Origin: Asparagopsis taxiformis
Taxonomy: Eukaryota > Rhodophyta > Florideophyceae > Bonnemaisoniales > Bonnemaisoniaceae
Assembly: GCA_030407315.1 (NCBI GenBank)
Contig: JALQPE010002343.1
Span: 1 to 64,000 of the forward strand
Direction: 5' to 3'
Length of the DNA: 64,000 bases
Positions 20,705 to 31,842 of the stretch are shown piece after piece (within the stretch, counting starts at the first letter, position 1; the number at the start of each line of letters is the position of its first letter). The notes beneath the pieces were generated by a model. It searched no databases. It was not told the origin of the DNA and saw nothing but the letters and a program-made list of their open reading frames with translations. Position numbers and translations under genes: made by a program.

Positions 20705-21146
20705 ATGTCCATAGTGTTACTAACATAAATTGAGCTGCTCAATTCACTTCGAAAATCCTCTAGTTCATGTTCTTCACATCTCGGCCGTTACGTTTGTGAA
20801 GTAAGAACCAATGTAGACAAAAGGTTAGGCGTTTAGGGTCGTTTCGTAGGCGAAACAATGTGAAACTGGCGTATTCTCTCCTTCATAAATTATGAAAAAG
20901 ACTGCAAGAATGGAAGATATTGGGTCATTGTTCAGTTTCCTTCAATTCCGCGAACATCCCCTTTTCTGTACTTCTCAGAGTTTGACTGTCTTCCTACTAG
21001 TCTGCAACAGAAGTAGGTCTTTCGTGTGATACAGAGAAAATCTTTCAATATTACTCTTCAGTGTAAGAACCACAATTTAAGCTCTCCGTCATAGCCTATT
21101 TAGTTCTTCAACAGTCCCGCAGTTCCTGACCAAAGGATATGAGTTG
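20705..21146. other. Spacer between transposase gene and right TIR
   Basis: AT-rich, no gene seen. It probably includes the transposase 3' UTR. Confidence 0.5.
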
Positions 21147-23573
21147 AGTGAAGACTTCCTAGATGAACTAATGTAGCTTCAAATGTGAAACCTGGTCTCC
21201 TGGAGTGTGCACATCCGAATTAAGGCCGTTTGAAATGGAATGCACCCGTTTCTCCCTCTGGAAGAAAGCTGTTGGCAGTCACTGCGCTGTTGAAAAATGC
21301 AGACTGCCTCTAGGGACACTTGAGCACAGCTTATTGCCATAGGCCTTCAGCATTCATTGCACAGCTTCTATTTTCGGTCAAATGATGATTCAGCCATAGT
21401 CACAACCTCTCGCACCACCATCACTAACGTTTTCTGTAGTCGACTAGTAGAGCAACCAGAACTTTCATGCAGCAAACCATGATTGCAAGTACCGGGTGGT
21501 ATCATGTATGTATGTACAAACCACCGTTAGCATAGCACACGATCGTATGCTTACTCGCATCATGTAGAATTGGGCTGGTACAAAACAGCACCATATCTAT
21601 CATGACATGTGCCATCTACAGGGGATCAGCAGTGCGTTGTGTATTTTCAATCAGAGTTCCGCCAGTCCAATACAACAAATGCACTACCGATTCAATCTCG
21701 ATGAACAATCTTGACACAATCGAACTGAATCCCTCCCCTTGCAGACTATCCAACCCACATGCGGCCATCAGACGTCGCTGATAATATAACATAAAAGCAG
21801 TCATATAGACTTCTGCAATCTTATTTTCATTCAGTAAACTCCCGAACATTGGTATCCATTATACAATTGAACCATGTAACAACGCCCATTTTTCAACCTG
21901 ACCATGAATGTTGTTGCGCTTCAAACATAATCGCCTCAATCTTCTTGCTAAACTCAATGCATAAATCATGAATGAATGTGCGTATGCAATTAGTAGTAGC
22001 CCAACTATGGACAATTTCACAATTGACTCCATGGCACCCAGAGCAGTTGCTGAACTCATCCCAAATCCCGTCAGAATATTCGGTCCTGGAATATGCTTTC
22101 TATGCGTCTGGTATCCCATAAAGGATACCCTTCTTGGTACTGCTATGTAAGAACACATCATGGCACCCTGATGTGCGTTATGTGAATTTGCGCGTGCTGA
22201 CGTTGGATGGTTCAGTTCGATCGAACTGTTCGAACAGTACTGGATGGGAAAGTATTTCCGTTATGGCAGTTCTGCAGAACAAAGTGCAATAGAAGCCATA
22301 CACAGAACGTATCTTTTGTAGTTAGTATAGAATGCAATCAGGATTCGTTCGGTCCAATGGATACCATTCAGGTTGTAGACCGTAATGACCAAATGGTCAT
22401 GTCGTTTGCGCAAATTAAGTATGTCACCAGCTGGCAGCAGTGTGGTCGTGATCATTTTGGATGAAATCGCCCATAGTTTACTGGAGGGATGGATCTGGGG
22501 ATGAGAGTTGCAGAACCAGGAAGATTTCCATCTGAGACAGTTCAATGGAGATGTGGTTTTCACGACTTGGCTCTCTTGCACGATATCGCAGAGTGATGGT
22601 GATGGTGCACCTCCCATGGGAAGTGTTCATTTCTTCCGCAGTGTCAGACCGTATGCGAGGGTGAAGAGGAAGGAAGATTTTAGCGCTGCTAGATCACTTA
22701 AATCGCAATAGAGTTCCAGCCCAGCACATTGAAGCAGTCATGTGACGCCCAGCAGTCCATAGTGGACTACATTCATGGAAGAATCCAGTCCGTTTCCCCG
22801 TGTACTGAATAGCATTCTCATTTTCCGTGCCAAAATTTCTCTCCGTGTTGCACAAGGCCAAAATTAAACTGCCAAATCTGAAATTTCCCAGAAAAATAAT
22901 ATTGATACTTTCAGTGTGCGTCACAAAGAAATTTTCGTTCAATTCAAATTTATTCCTGATGACACTGCTTTCTCATACACGTCATTGGAAAATTACCATT
23001 AGCACGTGCTAATGGTAATTTTCTAGGTACCTAGCGCAATTTAGAGAGCGGGCAGCTGTCCAAAGAAAATTTGAGGCACACAATCACTTCTAAATTGATG
23101 GTATCGTACCTTCCTCAGAGAAGGGGAAGCGAAGAGCCTTTTATCTCGATGCACACAGATCCATGCCCTTCTATTCAATCCTATAGAATCTGTAGATCTG
23201 GGGAAAGGCGCCAAAGACTTGTTTATACAGAGACAGCCTGTCTAGCACTACAGTGGCTCAGCACAGTGAACGAAGAGGCGCACAGAAGGCAAGATTTGAG
23301 GGTATGTAGTAGTAGACTCTGCAGTGCCCAGTGTACATAGTGTCGTATACGACATTCCATGTGTATCTCAGTCTACATGATTCGTCTATTGAATGTTTTC
23401 TGCAATAGAGACACGTGTCTCCAGCTGCGCTCGTTCTGTTATGTCACGCAATGTTATATATCACTATCTCAATTACTGCGTATTGTGACATGCGTGACAC
23501 ATCATTGCCAGCACGTAGAAAATTTCATTCTGATTACAAAAAATAATATTCTGATCCGCTCGGAACCAGCGTT
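21147..23573 (-). repeat. Right terminal inverted repeat of A
   Basis: Inverted near-identical copy of 4496-6920. The outer end reads CCGCTCGGAACCAGCGTT, followed by the CTTG duplication. It carries mirror copies of the short frames (21616-21849, 21859-22161, 22261-22617). Confidence 0.92.
22988..23023. repeat. 36-bp perfect palindrome in the right TIR
   Basis: Same palindrome as 5045-5080, centred on CACGTG. Confidence 0.85.
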
Positions 23574-23577
23574 CTTG
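23574..23577. repeat. Target-site duplication of element A, right copy
   Basis: CTTG, matching 4492-4495. Confidence 0.8.
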
Positions 23578-25359
23578 GTTCGACAAGTAGTGGACGACCC
23601 TACGTTCCAATGCATGCTCCAGGCAGAAGTCCGAGCGGCTGTGGCCCGCGCCATCAAGGGCCAATCACGTGGATTGACGGCTCAGATGAGGGCGCAAGTC
23701 CACAACCTAATCGTCACTACGATGGACTCCCGCGAGGAGCACAATACCGACCGCGCGAGGGTCGTTACGCGCGAAAACCGAACGCGAACCGCAGCGCGCG
23801 CGACTCCGACGAACTACGCGCGTAACGCGGATCCCGAAGGATGGCTGGAACTGGCGCGCCAGGACCTGTCATTCGATGATCACCCGCGCTCGAATAGCGA
23901 CGACGGACCCGCGCACCCCGGGCTGGTAGAGATCCAGCCGTTGAACGAGCTGTTCACGCGCGCGTTTTCGTACCGCACGTATCGCTTGCGAAATACGGAC
24001 CGCGCGTTTAATCGGGAAATCGCGAGCGAATTGGCTAACACCGCGAAGATGGTGCGCCATTCGATGCAAGGAGAGAATTTCACAGGCACTGACGGAATCG
24101 CGGTACTATCGTTTCTGAAGTACTTCAAGAGCGCATGCGACGACACCGGCGTATCCGAAGGCGCAACGCTGCCGCTTTTCAAGTATTTCCTGGCCGACGA
24201 AGCGCGCGACACGTTCCAAACGTACGTGGGACGAACGTTCCGAGGAGCGCGCGCGGGCGTCGATTCGATTACGTGCTACGCGGAAGCCGTTCAGTGGCTC
24301 TTACTAACCTACGCGCGCGAAGGCGACGTCGCGCAAGCGTACCGCGACGTGGCGCAACAAACGCAAGACCCGAAGGAAACCGAAACGCAATTCGCTACGC
24401 GATTACGACGTCGAGCGCTGCGCTGCGGCGACGCGTTTAGCGAGCGAACACTTGTTTCTATTTTCGTCGATGGTCTACGCCCCTACGCGCAACACCTCGT
24501 GCGGGACGCGCTGTCTCGTGACCCGCGGCGATACACCTTTCGAGAGCTAGTCTCTATGGCGCAGAGCCACGGGGACACGCACCGAGCGATGACGCCGACG
24601 ACGAGCGCGCGACCGCTACTGCGACGAACGCCTGCGCTCTACGTAGACGAGGACGAGACACCGATGATGCAAGCTCTGACCGTGGGGCACACCCCACCAT
24701 CAGGCTTCTCATCGCCAAACGTCTCAACCTCCGCCGCGACACCGCACGCTCCGCGCGAACGGAAGTTCTCGACTCCGAGCCCCATGCGAAGTCCGACCTC
24801 GCTTGGCACTCCTTCGTCGAATTACCGCACGCCACGCTCGCGTGACGCCTCGCCCGCCGACCGCTCACGACGCACTGCGCATACCGATGACCGGGAACGC
24901 GAACGCGCGGGACCGTACACGGCGCACATACCGCGCGCAACTTACCCACCGCCTATCGTGAGGCAGACGGCACCGGCCGACACGTCTCGCACGGCAGCGT
25001 TCCGATGCCTGATATGCAGGAAGTTCGGGCCCCCGATGGTGAATTGCCCACTGCTCTCGTCCGAGCAGCAGGCCGCGATTCGCGAAATGCATAGCCACGC
25101 GCGCCTAACGCCCGAAGAACTGAACCTGCAGCGCAACGTTCAGGTCTTCGAAGTCTCCGCGCACGCCGACGCGAACGAGAGCGAGCGACAGCGCGTCGAT
25201 GGCAACGAGCGAACGCGCGAAAACGAGGGCGCACGCGAGCGCGAGCGCGAGCGCGAAAACGATCGGACGCGCAGATACGACGCGCATGACAGCGAGCAGC
25301 TCACGCCCCACTCGGTTCGTTTTAAAGAAGACCCGGGAAACGCCTACGAGGAGCCATAG
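23578..25359 (+). pseudogene. Gag of G2, main part, downstream of element A
   Basis: Open frame from the edge of transposon A to a TAG at 25357-25359. The capsid-like region lies around 24040-24560 and resembles G1 gag (DGIAVLSFLKYF, LFKYFLADEA, FSERTLVSIFVDGLRP). The C-terminal third is rich in Arg, Glu, Pro and Thr. A short Cys motif (FRCLICRKFGPPMVNCPL) looks like an imperfect zinc knuckle in which the usual His is Met or Val. Codon use is strongly GC- and CpG-rich, unlike the AT-richer DNA transposons. The N-terminal part is 19 kb away, at 4234. The gag ends over an overlapping -1 frame that leads to the protease. Confidence 0.78.
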
Positions 25360-26219
25360 CGGGTGGGCCGGCTCCTCCTCACTCAACGGATACGCGACGC
25401 GCGACGACGCAACCACCGCGCGAAAAAACGCCTCCGTTACCACCCGAAACAGTGGTCCTGTTTCAGACCCCTACCGCGAGCTACAAACTCGAGACCCGCG
25501 TCGGGTATAATCAACGCACGGCCACCGCGGTGACCGCCGTGCTTGATACTGGCGCAGGCCCGATCCTCATTCGCGAAAACGTACTAGGCGCCGACTGGAA
25601 GCGCCACGCTACGCCGCCGACGCTGCGCTGCGCGATTATCGACGCGAACGGACGACGCCTCGCGCCAAACGCGTCGCTGCGACTTAGCGTTTTTCTAGGT
25701 GCCCGAGCGCACCTCCAAACCTTTTTGGTGATGCCACGCTTATCCGTCCCATGTATCTTGGGAGCGGACTTCATCGACCGCGTAGTCGAAATTATCTACA
25801 CTGGACCGCAGCGCGCGTTGCGAACCCGCTATGGCGACCACGTCCCGATGCTTCCGCGTACGCCGACGAAACCGGGCCGCGCGCCGACCGCGAAGGCGAC
25901 CCGACCCACAGGCTTCGCGCCTATTCGCGCTGCGCGCCGCACATCGATTCCGCCGAACGCGACGCGAGGGATCGACGTTACCACGAGCGCTGAAGGGCGC
26001 TGCATTGTAGTTCCCGCGACTAACCTCTACGCGCAGAAACTACTCCGTTTAACCAACGGGGAGGCGCTGGTTCGAAGGAATGTACCCTTCCGAGTACAGG
26101 TACACAACGCTGGCACTCGTCTACAAGTATTGCCCAAAGGCATGAAGGTAGGCACCGCCGTGCCCAGCCCCGTGGGGTGTCTACAAGTCGCTCAGGAAGC
26201 GCCGAACGCGCAAGACTGA
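25326..26219 (+). CDS. Aspartic protease region of the G2 polyprotein
   Basis: A frame -1 to gag, opened by the frameshift signal. The first ATG is at 25452, but expression is expected from frameshifting. The active site is AVLDTGAGPILI, with the second conserved segment VPCILGADFI about 75 residues on, the pattern of retroelement proteases (D-T-G ... I-L-G-x-D). The remaining residues link to reverse transcriptase. The frame ends at a TGA (26217-26219), after which the same frame continues with typical pre-RT sequence, so the TGA is probably a mutation from CGA at a CpG. Confidence 0.75.
   Translation, partial: RRPGKRLRGAIAGGPAPPHSTDTRRATTQPPREKTPPLPPETVVLFQTPTASYKLETRVGYNQRTATAVTAVLDTGAGPILIRENVLGADWKRHATPPTLRCAIIDANGRRLAPNASLRLSVFLGARAHLQTFLVMPRLSVPCILGADFIDRVVEIIYTGPQRALRTRYGDHVPMLPRTPTKPGRAPTAKATRPTGFAPIRAARRTSIPPNATRGIDVTTSAEGRCIVVPATNLYAQKLLRLTNGEALVRRNVPFRVQVHNAGTRLQVLPKGMKVGTAVPSPVGCLQVAQEAPNAQD
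25335..25377 (+). promoter_or_regulatory. -1 ribosomal frameshift signal between gag and pro of G2
   Basis: The heptamer GGGAAAC at 25335-25341 is in the correct phase for gag (G GGA AAC). A 6-nt spacer is followed by a perfect 8-bp stem: GAGGAGCC at 25348-25355 pairs with GGCTCCTC at 25370-25377. The gag stop lies at 25357, inside the loop. Slipping back one base enters the protease frame, open from 25326. GGGAAAC is a known slippery site in retrovirus gag-pro junctions. Confidence 0.75.
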
Positions 26220-26433
26220 CCGCCCGACGACGCGACGCGACGCAACGTTACGACACCGCCGGACCCGCGCGAAACCGACGAAATTGCGAACGCGACGCCG
26301 CCCTGGGAAGAACTCTTACGCGCAACGTTACGCGACGAGCGAGTAGACGACGACCTGCACGCGGAAATTATCGAGATGCTACGAAAGCATGAGCGCATGT
26401 GGAACGGCACGCTGGGAGCCATTCATGCGACGG
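26220..26433 (+). pseudogene. Start of G2 reverse transcriptase, truncated
   Basis: Same frame as the protease after the TGA. It reads into the segment MLRKHERMWNGTLGAIHAT, which matches the conserved opening of Ty3-like reverse transcriptase (H-x-x-M-W-x-G-x-L-G-x-I-x-A-T). No RT motifs follow, because a copia-like fragment starts at about 26434. G2 therefore cannot code for its own RT here. Confidence 0.65.
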
Positions 26434-26559
26434 TGTCGGATGATCATACGTATACACTAAGACACACATATAATACACTGATACAACCAGTATTTATACC
26501 GCCGCCGTACCACGAGATCACATAATAAAGCTATGACATTACGATCCTCTACATCAACA
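26434..26559 (+). repeat. Short LTR of a second copia element (copia 2)
   Basis: It runs TGTCGG ... TCAACA with AATAAAG near 26524, and ends directly before a copia-type primer site. The left edge is inferred from the TG and from the loss of the RT frame. No partner LTR or target duplication is visible. Confidence 0.5.
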
Positions 26560-26573
26560 GGTTATGCGCCCAG
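26560..26573 (+). promoter_or_regulatory. Primer-binding site of copia 2
   Basis: GGTTATGCGCCCAG differs by one base from the copia 1 site and again corresponds to the anticodon arm of initiator tRNA-Met. It follows TCAACA, like copia 1. Confidence 0.75.
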
Positions 26574-26650
26574 ACCACACAGCCACAACGATCTCAACCC
26601 ACCCGCCCGCCCATGTCAACTGAACGCGGCGACAGCAGTCCCTGCTCGCA

Positions 26651-26958
26651 GTGACCCGGCGACACACACAACACGACAAGATTGAAGACCATACACGTCA
26701 AAGTGCGCGTCAACAACGCCACGCACGATACATCCGAAACAGAACTCTTCAACTCGAACTGGAAGAGTTACCCACTACACTGTATAACCAAACACTCATC
26801 GAAACAGATCCCCTCCCCTCTCACCACACAATGACACCACCAAATAGCCCCCACCCACCCACATCCAACCAACAACTCCCCCACAACATTCCACAGTTCA
26901 ACATTCAACCCCTCACTCAAACCAACTTTATCCAGTGGTGCCACACGGTGGATAGTTA
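26651..26958 (+). pseudogene. N-terminal Gag of copia 2, truncated by element B
   Basis: The frame has a low-complexity start rich in Thr, Pro, Asn and Gln, then FNIQPLTQTNFIQWCHTVDSY, matching the Ty1/copia gag opening (L-x-x-x-N-F-x-x-W). The listed start is not an ATG (GTG at 26651), and the first ATG is at 26831. It breaks off at the TA that abuts the end of element B. I could not recognise the rest of gag to the right of B. Confidence 0.6.
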
Positions 26959-26972
26959 CACAGCATAAGCAA

Positions 26973-28970
26973 AAATAGAGAATATTCCATGGAAAATGCC
27001 GTATTGTACAGTAGAACTAGTCACCATATTTTAGCGGAACGCCCATCCCCAACGTTTGGATAAGGCCCATCGAAAAAAATGTAAAAAATCATGGGCTGAG
27101 ACCAGCACGGCGATTTTGTTTTACAGTAGGCAGGAACCAAGCAGAACTATGGTGTGGCCGTGAGGTGATGGCTGAACCATGTACGGAAGGACACGTAGGG
27201 ATGGAAATGAACCACGTCCATATATGAGCAGGACGGCGGGTTGACTAGAACGGGCCAAGTCACGCAGGCACGGACTGTTGGAATGGAACCAGTACTGTAT
27301 ATGGGTATAGTTAGATATGGGGTGCACCGTGACTGCGATATGTGGTGGAAGGTGCAGAGCGATTCATAGAAATAAACTATAAAATATAATGGGCACACCG
27401 TGACGGTCCGGTGTCTGAAACCAGGCGTAAGCAGCACTCGCTGAATGGACGGTGACCAAAGTATGATTATTGTATTTATTGGAATAATTCCAGAGTAGGT
27501 GACTTTTTGCTCATGGGACGTGACCAAGCTGACTTGTGGAACTGGCCAAACGATAATTTGGAAAGGGGCCATTGACTGGGCATGTGCGGCCCAAGGCAAA
27601 GCGCGGTTAGTTTCCAAACTACAGTACTGTGTAAAGCCCGGATATATTCTATTATCACACCTGCTCGTGACACTGGAATTATTCCACCGTGGAGCACTGT
27701 AATGGGTACGGTTCACTTCCACTGGATGTAGTGGTTGTACCGTCGGGTTGGCGTGGACCATGTTTACTGGGTAGAGTAGTTGTACCGTCGGGTGGGCGTG
27801 GTCCATGTCCACTGGGTAGAGTGGTTATACCGGTGGGCGCTCTGGGTAGAAACTGAAAGGTAGAATGGGCGGCACATCGCACTGTTGCGGAGAAACTGCA
27901 GGACGGATAGGTCTGACTGAAACGATATCTAGGAAGAATGGAAATCTGGATAGGGATAAAGAATTAGACTAGGGTGCAGCCAGTAGCGGGCACGCAAGAT
28001 TTACGATATGGTGTAGTGGATATGGAATAGGTAAATGGGCAGCTAACGCCAAAATTTTAACGACATGAAGATCATCTGTACACTGCACTAAGGAACTACG
28101 AACTACGCTACCATGGTAGACACTAAACGGCAAAACGCTAGCTCTACATAAAGTAACTACAAATACATATAGGCATGAAAAGAGAGATGAGGGGAAGCCA
28201 GAAATTTCTGTTGGCACCTGGAAGGAAAAGAATAGATGAATCAATGGTTAGTGCTAGGAATGTAACTTCATCAACGCTAGAAGCATGATTAGAAGGGAGA
28301 GAACATACCGTTGATAGTGCAGCCAGAGCTTTAGTAAACGTATTGTAGAGAACCCAGAAACTTCTGCTGGCACAGAGATGGAAAGAAGTGGATGACACAG
28401 TGGTTAGTGCTAGAAACGGTATGCCAAAAGCTCAATTAGAAGTTAGAAAACGTAGTAATGACAGTAGCCTTGGAGAAAGACGAAACAGAAAGTAGGAAAG
28501 GCAGCAAAGTACGTTAGCAGAAGAACAACGAAGAACCGCAGAAAAAGACATTGGGAGGAATGGATAAAAGACTAAATGAGCTGGAAAACCTTATCGAAGG
28601 ATGAGGCCGCGGGGCAGAACCACATCCGTAGGGATGCGATTGCACACCGCGACCCCATCCTGCGTAGGTGGTGTGCTCCATGCGACAGGCGATGGCGATG
28701 GCGCTTAGCGTGACGCAAGCCTTAAATACTGCTGCAGAGTGAGCCCAGAGGTCGCGTATTTCACTTGCGTAGTGAGAAAGCGCGCGCTTTTCGTACTGAC
28801 AAATCAGAGACAAATCATCGATGATTCATGGACACGGCATGGACTCGAGATGGACACGTCATGGACACGTCATGAACTAGAACACTGGCTTATAGCTGCA
28901 CGCTTGTGAGCGGAAACGTGTATTGCAGGCTAAGGAGCCAATGATGAAAAATTAGAAAAAATGACTAGTT
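26973..28970. repeat. Left subterminal region of B
   Basis: Dispersed short direct and inverted motifs (for example ACCGTCGGGT-GGCGTGG at 27740 and 27787, CACCGTGAC at 27323 and 27395) and no credible gene. Subterminal motif arrays of this kind bind transposase in CACTA elements. Confidence 0.5.
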
Positions 28971-28975
28971 ACTGC

Positions 28976-29079
28976 AGTAAAAAGTGATCTAGGAAGATGC
29001 ATTTGATAGATCATTTTTTACTGCAGTAAGAAGTGATCTAGGAAGATGCATTTGGTAGATCACTTTTTACTGCAGCACA
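28976..29079. repeat. Palindromic repeat, ACTGCAGTAAAAAGTGATCTAG type
   Basis: Two units of about 57 bp, each containing GTGATCTAGGAAGATGCATT and flanked by inverted ACTGCAGTAAAA/TTTTACTGCAG, which can fold into nested hairpins. From 29080 to 29560 I see no gene. Confidence 0.7.
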
Positions 29080-29584
29080 GCTGGTTCAGGTTGACGGTAG
29101 TTCAATGAATGGATAAGGAAGCTGAAGGTAGACTGGGGAATAAATACGTCGGAAAAGGATAGGGAAGTAGTCTAGCGACAAACAGGTGCAACTTTACGAG
29201 TGCGGAAAGGAATAAAGTCATATATTCGGCTGCAGAAGTACAAAAAGTAGTATCTGTAGAACAGGAATGAGTGGATCCAAGAAAAAGCATTCTGACAGGA
29301 CGAACCAAACCGAATACACAATTTCATAGATTTCTACGCTGTCCTTGGCGGATAACCATCCGCTCTGGTAATGAAAGAGAAAGAACCTCCTTCTGTGAAA
29401 GAAGGACCACCGTGCGTTATCCCTCCTCTTCCACTCCTGTTGTCCACTTTGCAAAGTGACGGAGTGCAGTTGTGCAGCAAGCCAACCTTTCGAACCCCGG
29501 ATGTAAGAGGGAGGAACCAGGAACCTGAATCCCTATTCACAGTAAAACTAGAATTATCGGCACTACGGTGTTGAAAAGGGGGCC

Positions 29585-29765
29585 TCAGACAGTACTGCGA
29601 GACAGTGATTTTTACTGTCTGAGACAGTAAAAATCACTATGCGGCAAATGAAAATTAATGCCACACTTGGAGACAGTGATTTGCACTGTCTGGCAGACAG
29701 TACGGAACACTGTCTGCAGACAGTAAAAAACACTGTCTCACAGTACTGTCTGAGGCAGTGAATGG
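29585..29765. repeat. Left subterminal hairpin motifs of C
   Basis: Repeated GACAGTGATTTTTACTGTC and related units in both orientations. They match the motifs at 43900-44190. Confidence 0.75.
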
Positions 29766-29920
29766 AGACAGTAAAAATTAATGATTTATTCAATAGTTGG
29801 ATATGATGTAATTTACTGTACTGGGCAGTGTTGGCGGATAGTGTTTTGTATTGGCCAAGACAACATGGCCGGATAGTGAAATACGCTGCCTGGGACAATA
29901 GATGGGACCAACACGGTGCA

Positions 29921-30235
29921 CTGTCCTGGGTAGTACCTGGAGACAGTGATTTTCACTGTCCTGGGCAGTACCTGGAGACAGTGATTTTCACTGTCCTGGG
30001 CAGTACCTGGAGACAGTGATTTTCATTGTCCTGGGCAGTACCTGTAGACAGTACTTTGTGCTGCCCTGGGCAGTACCTGTAGACAGTACTTTGTGCTGCC
30101 CTGGGCAGTACCTGTAGACAGTATTTCGTGCTGCTCTGGGCAGCACCTGGAGACAGTATTTCGTGCTGCTCTGGGCAGCACCTGGAGACAGTATTTCGTG
30201 CTGCCCTGGGCAGCACCTGGAGACAGTAAAAGTAG
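29921..30235. repeat. 35-bp tandem repeat, about 9 copies, in C
   Basis: Units run CCTGGGCAGTACCTGGAGAC followed by AGTGATTTTCACTGT or AGTATTTCGTGCTG. They drift gradually along the array (TGATTTTCACTG to TACTTTGTGCTG to TATTTCGTGCTG). This is a subterminal array of a CACTA element, not a CRISPR: there are no unique spacers. Confidence 0.85.
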
Positions 30236-30934
30236 TGTCCTGATATAGTAAAATTCGGTGTCTGGGAGTGGTGGATGAGATGGAGCGTCACGCTGTCGTG
30301 GGCATCTTTCTGGGGTAGAGGAAGGCAGTTCTAGCGCTATGAGGATGGGGCATGGACGGTATTCATATGGGAATGGACAGAATAGTACGGCTAGGAATTT
30401 TTATTTCGTAATGACTATGAGCTAGCGAGAGGTATACGCGGTAGGATAGGTAGCAATCTAAGAGGGTGCGATATGGGAAGCTTCACTCTGGATTTTTTTA
30501 TTTGCGCAGGCTACATTGAGAATAAACAATCTCTATGTAAAAATGCTACTACAACTAACACTATTCCGACGAGTAAAACTAAAACTACTAGAAAAGTCTA
30601 GAAATCTATCAACTGATTGAGCTGCATGAATAAGCTAGGAAATGAAGAGAAGAAGAAAAAATGATGTAGAGAAAGGAAACAAGTTAGTGACGTTGAATTG
30701 GAGAGGGAAACTGATGGTTACCAGGAGACTAACGTACCTTAACGAATACCATTGCATTCCAAGTTGAGATAGGTACTCACGGGCAGAGGAGATAAGAAAA
30801 GTATTGGAGAAGTGGTAAGAGAGGAAGATAAATGAAAGGAGAAGTGGAAAACTCACCGACTGGAAACCTGAGAAAACGAATAGAATACTGGGTTAGTGGC
30901 GTGAAATGTGGAGACGTACCATCTATACCGGTAT

Positions 30935-31004
30935 AAAACAAAGGATCAATAATTACGCTCTGGAAGCGGTCGCTTCCAGAGCGTAATTATTGATCCTTTG
31001 TTTT
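30935..31004. repeat. 70-bp near-perfect palindrome
   Basis: Arms of 34 bp (starting AAAACAAAGGATCAATAATT) around a central GT. It could extrude as a cruciform or be a small fold-back insertion. From 30240 to 31840 I see nothing else. Confidence 0.85.
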
Positions 31005-31842
31005 CCGATGGATATGGAGATGGAAACAGGGATTTCCAGAATCTGTCGTTTAAGTAGTACTCTACGGGCGGAAAAGACGTGTAGGAGAACAATAGAGGGA
31101 TAATTTCGAAACAGAGCGGTGGGATGGGAGGCCCAGTAAAACGATGCCTAGGGTGCGAATTATGCTTGGAAGCACATGATCTGGCAGAAGAGGCGCACAT
31201 GATCGACCGCCTTTTATTGTCTAGAATGACGTCATCACTACAGAAATATAGGAAAAACACTAGCATATGAGGCCAACAGGAAAGGGGGAGGTGAAGAGTA
31301 AGAAAAATGGCGCACTTTCCTGGACGAGGAGTCCGCGCTTCCAGTGATGATGTGGATGGTATATATGGATGACGTCATTGCATGCTTTGAGAACACTTGG
31401 CAGGCAGGCTAAGCGGGCCACGTGGATGGTGGCGGTTAGGAGACAGCAGTGTCGAAGAATTTTTATAATTTTCATGTTGCAAGCGAGCAGTGAATCTGCA
31501 TTGCAATATATAAATTTATGCCAATTTAAGATATCACACGGAGTATGATTTAACGAGAGATCTTGTTTTCACCTTGTGAATAGGGCCGAGAATATGGTAG
31601 AGTATACGAGTAGGAACTACGTGCATGAGAAAATCATATTCAGTATTAGTTCTTAGAGCATCACTGCGTAATAAACGGAAATGGATACATCTTGGCCGGG
31701 TTTGTGTTTAGGGAATGCGATACAACATAGCAAAACGATGTTGAGTAAGGTAAGCCCGGATGGAATAACAATCATTCTGCATAAAGTAATGAGATAATGA
31801 GCATAGGACAAAGCGTTGTGGTGAACGAGTTCATTAGATCGA

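Larger units (their letters stand above)
4496..23573. mobile_element. Giant TIR transposon A with methyltransferase and ParB-like cargo
   Basis: A 19.1-kb DNA transposon. Its two ends are inverted copies of about 2.43 kb beginning AACGCTGGTTCCGAGCGG. The flanks carry CTTG at 4492-4495 and 23574-23577, a 4-bp target duplication inside the gag of G2. Between the repeats are a DNA adenine methyltransferase (minus strand), a ParB-like gene (minus) and a DUF7869-type transposase (plus). A Ty1/copia element at 10169-16730 inserted later, so the element was about 12.5 kb on arrival. Its ends differ from the CACTA termini of B and C. It also does not fit Polintons: there is no polymerase B or capsid gene, and the duplication is 4 bp rather than 6. 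I cannot place it in a named superfamily beyond the transposase family. Confidence 0.9.

Noticed and set aside
4496..23573. Polinton/Maverick-type element
   Set aside because: No family B polymerase, retroviral-like integrase, protease or capsid genes; the duplication is 4 bp and not 6 bp.
26434..26530. Continuation of the G2 RT frame through 26525 as true reverse transcriptase
   Set aside because: The frame stays open for about 30 codons and happens to include a PPPY segment, but the expected RT sequence is absent and the region ends in an LTR-type polyadenylation signal and a primer site. An LTR is the better reading, though the exact edge is uncertain.
29921..30235. Regular 35-bp repeats that could suggest a CRISPR array
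   Set aside because: The units are directly joined without unique spacers, drift along the array, and belong to the subterminal repeats of a CACTA element in a eukaryotic genome.
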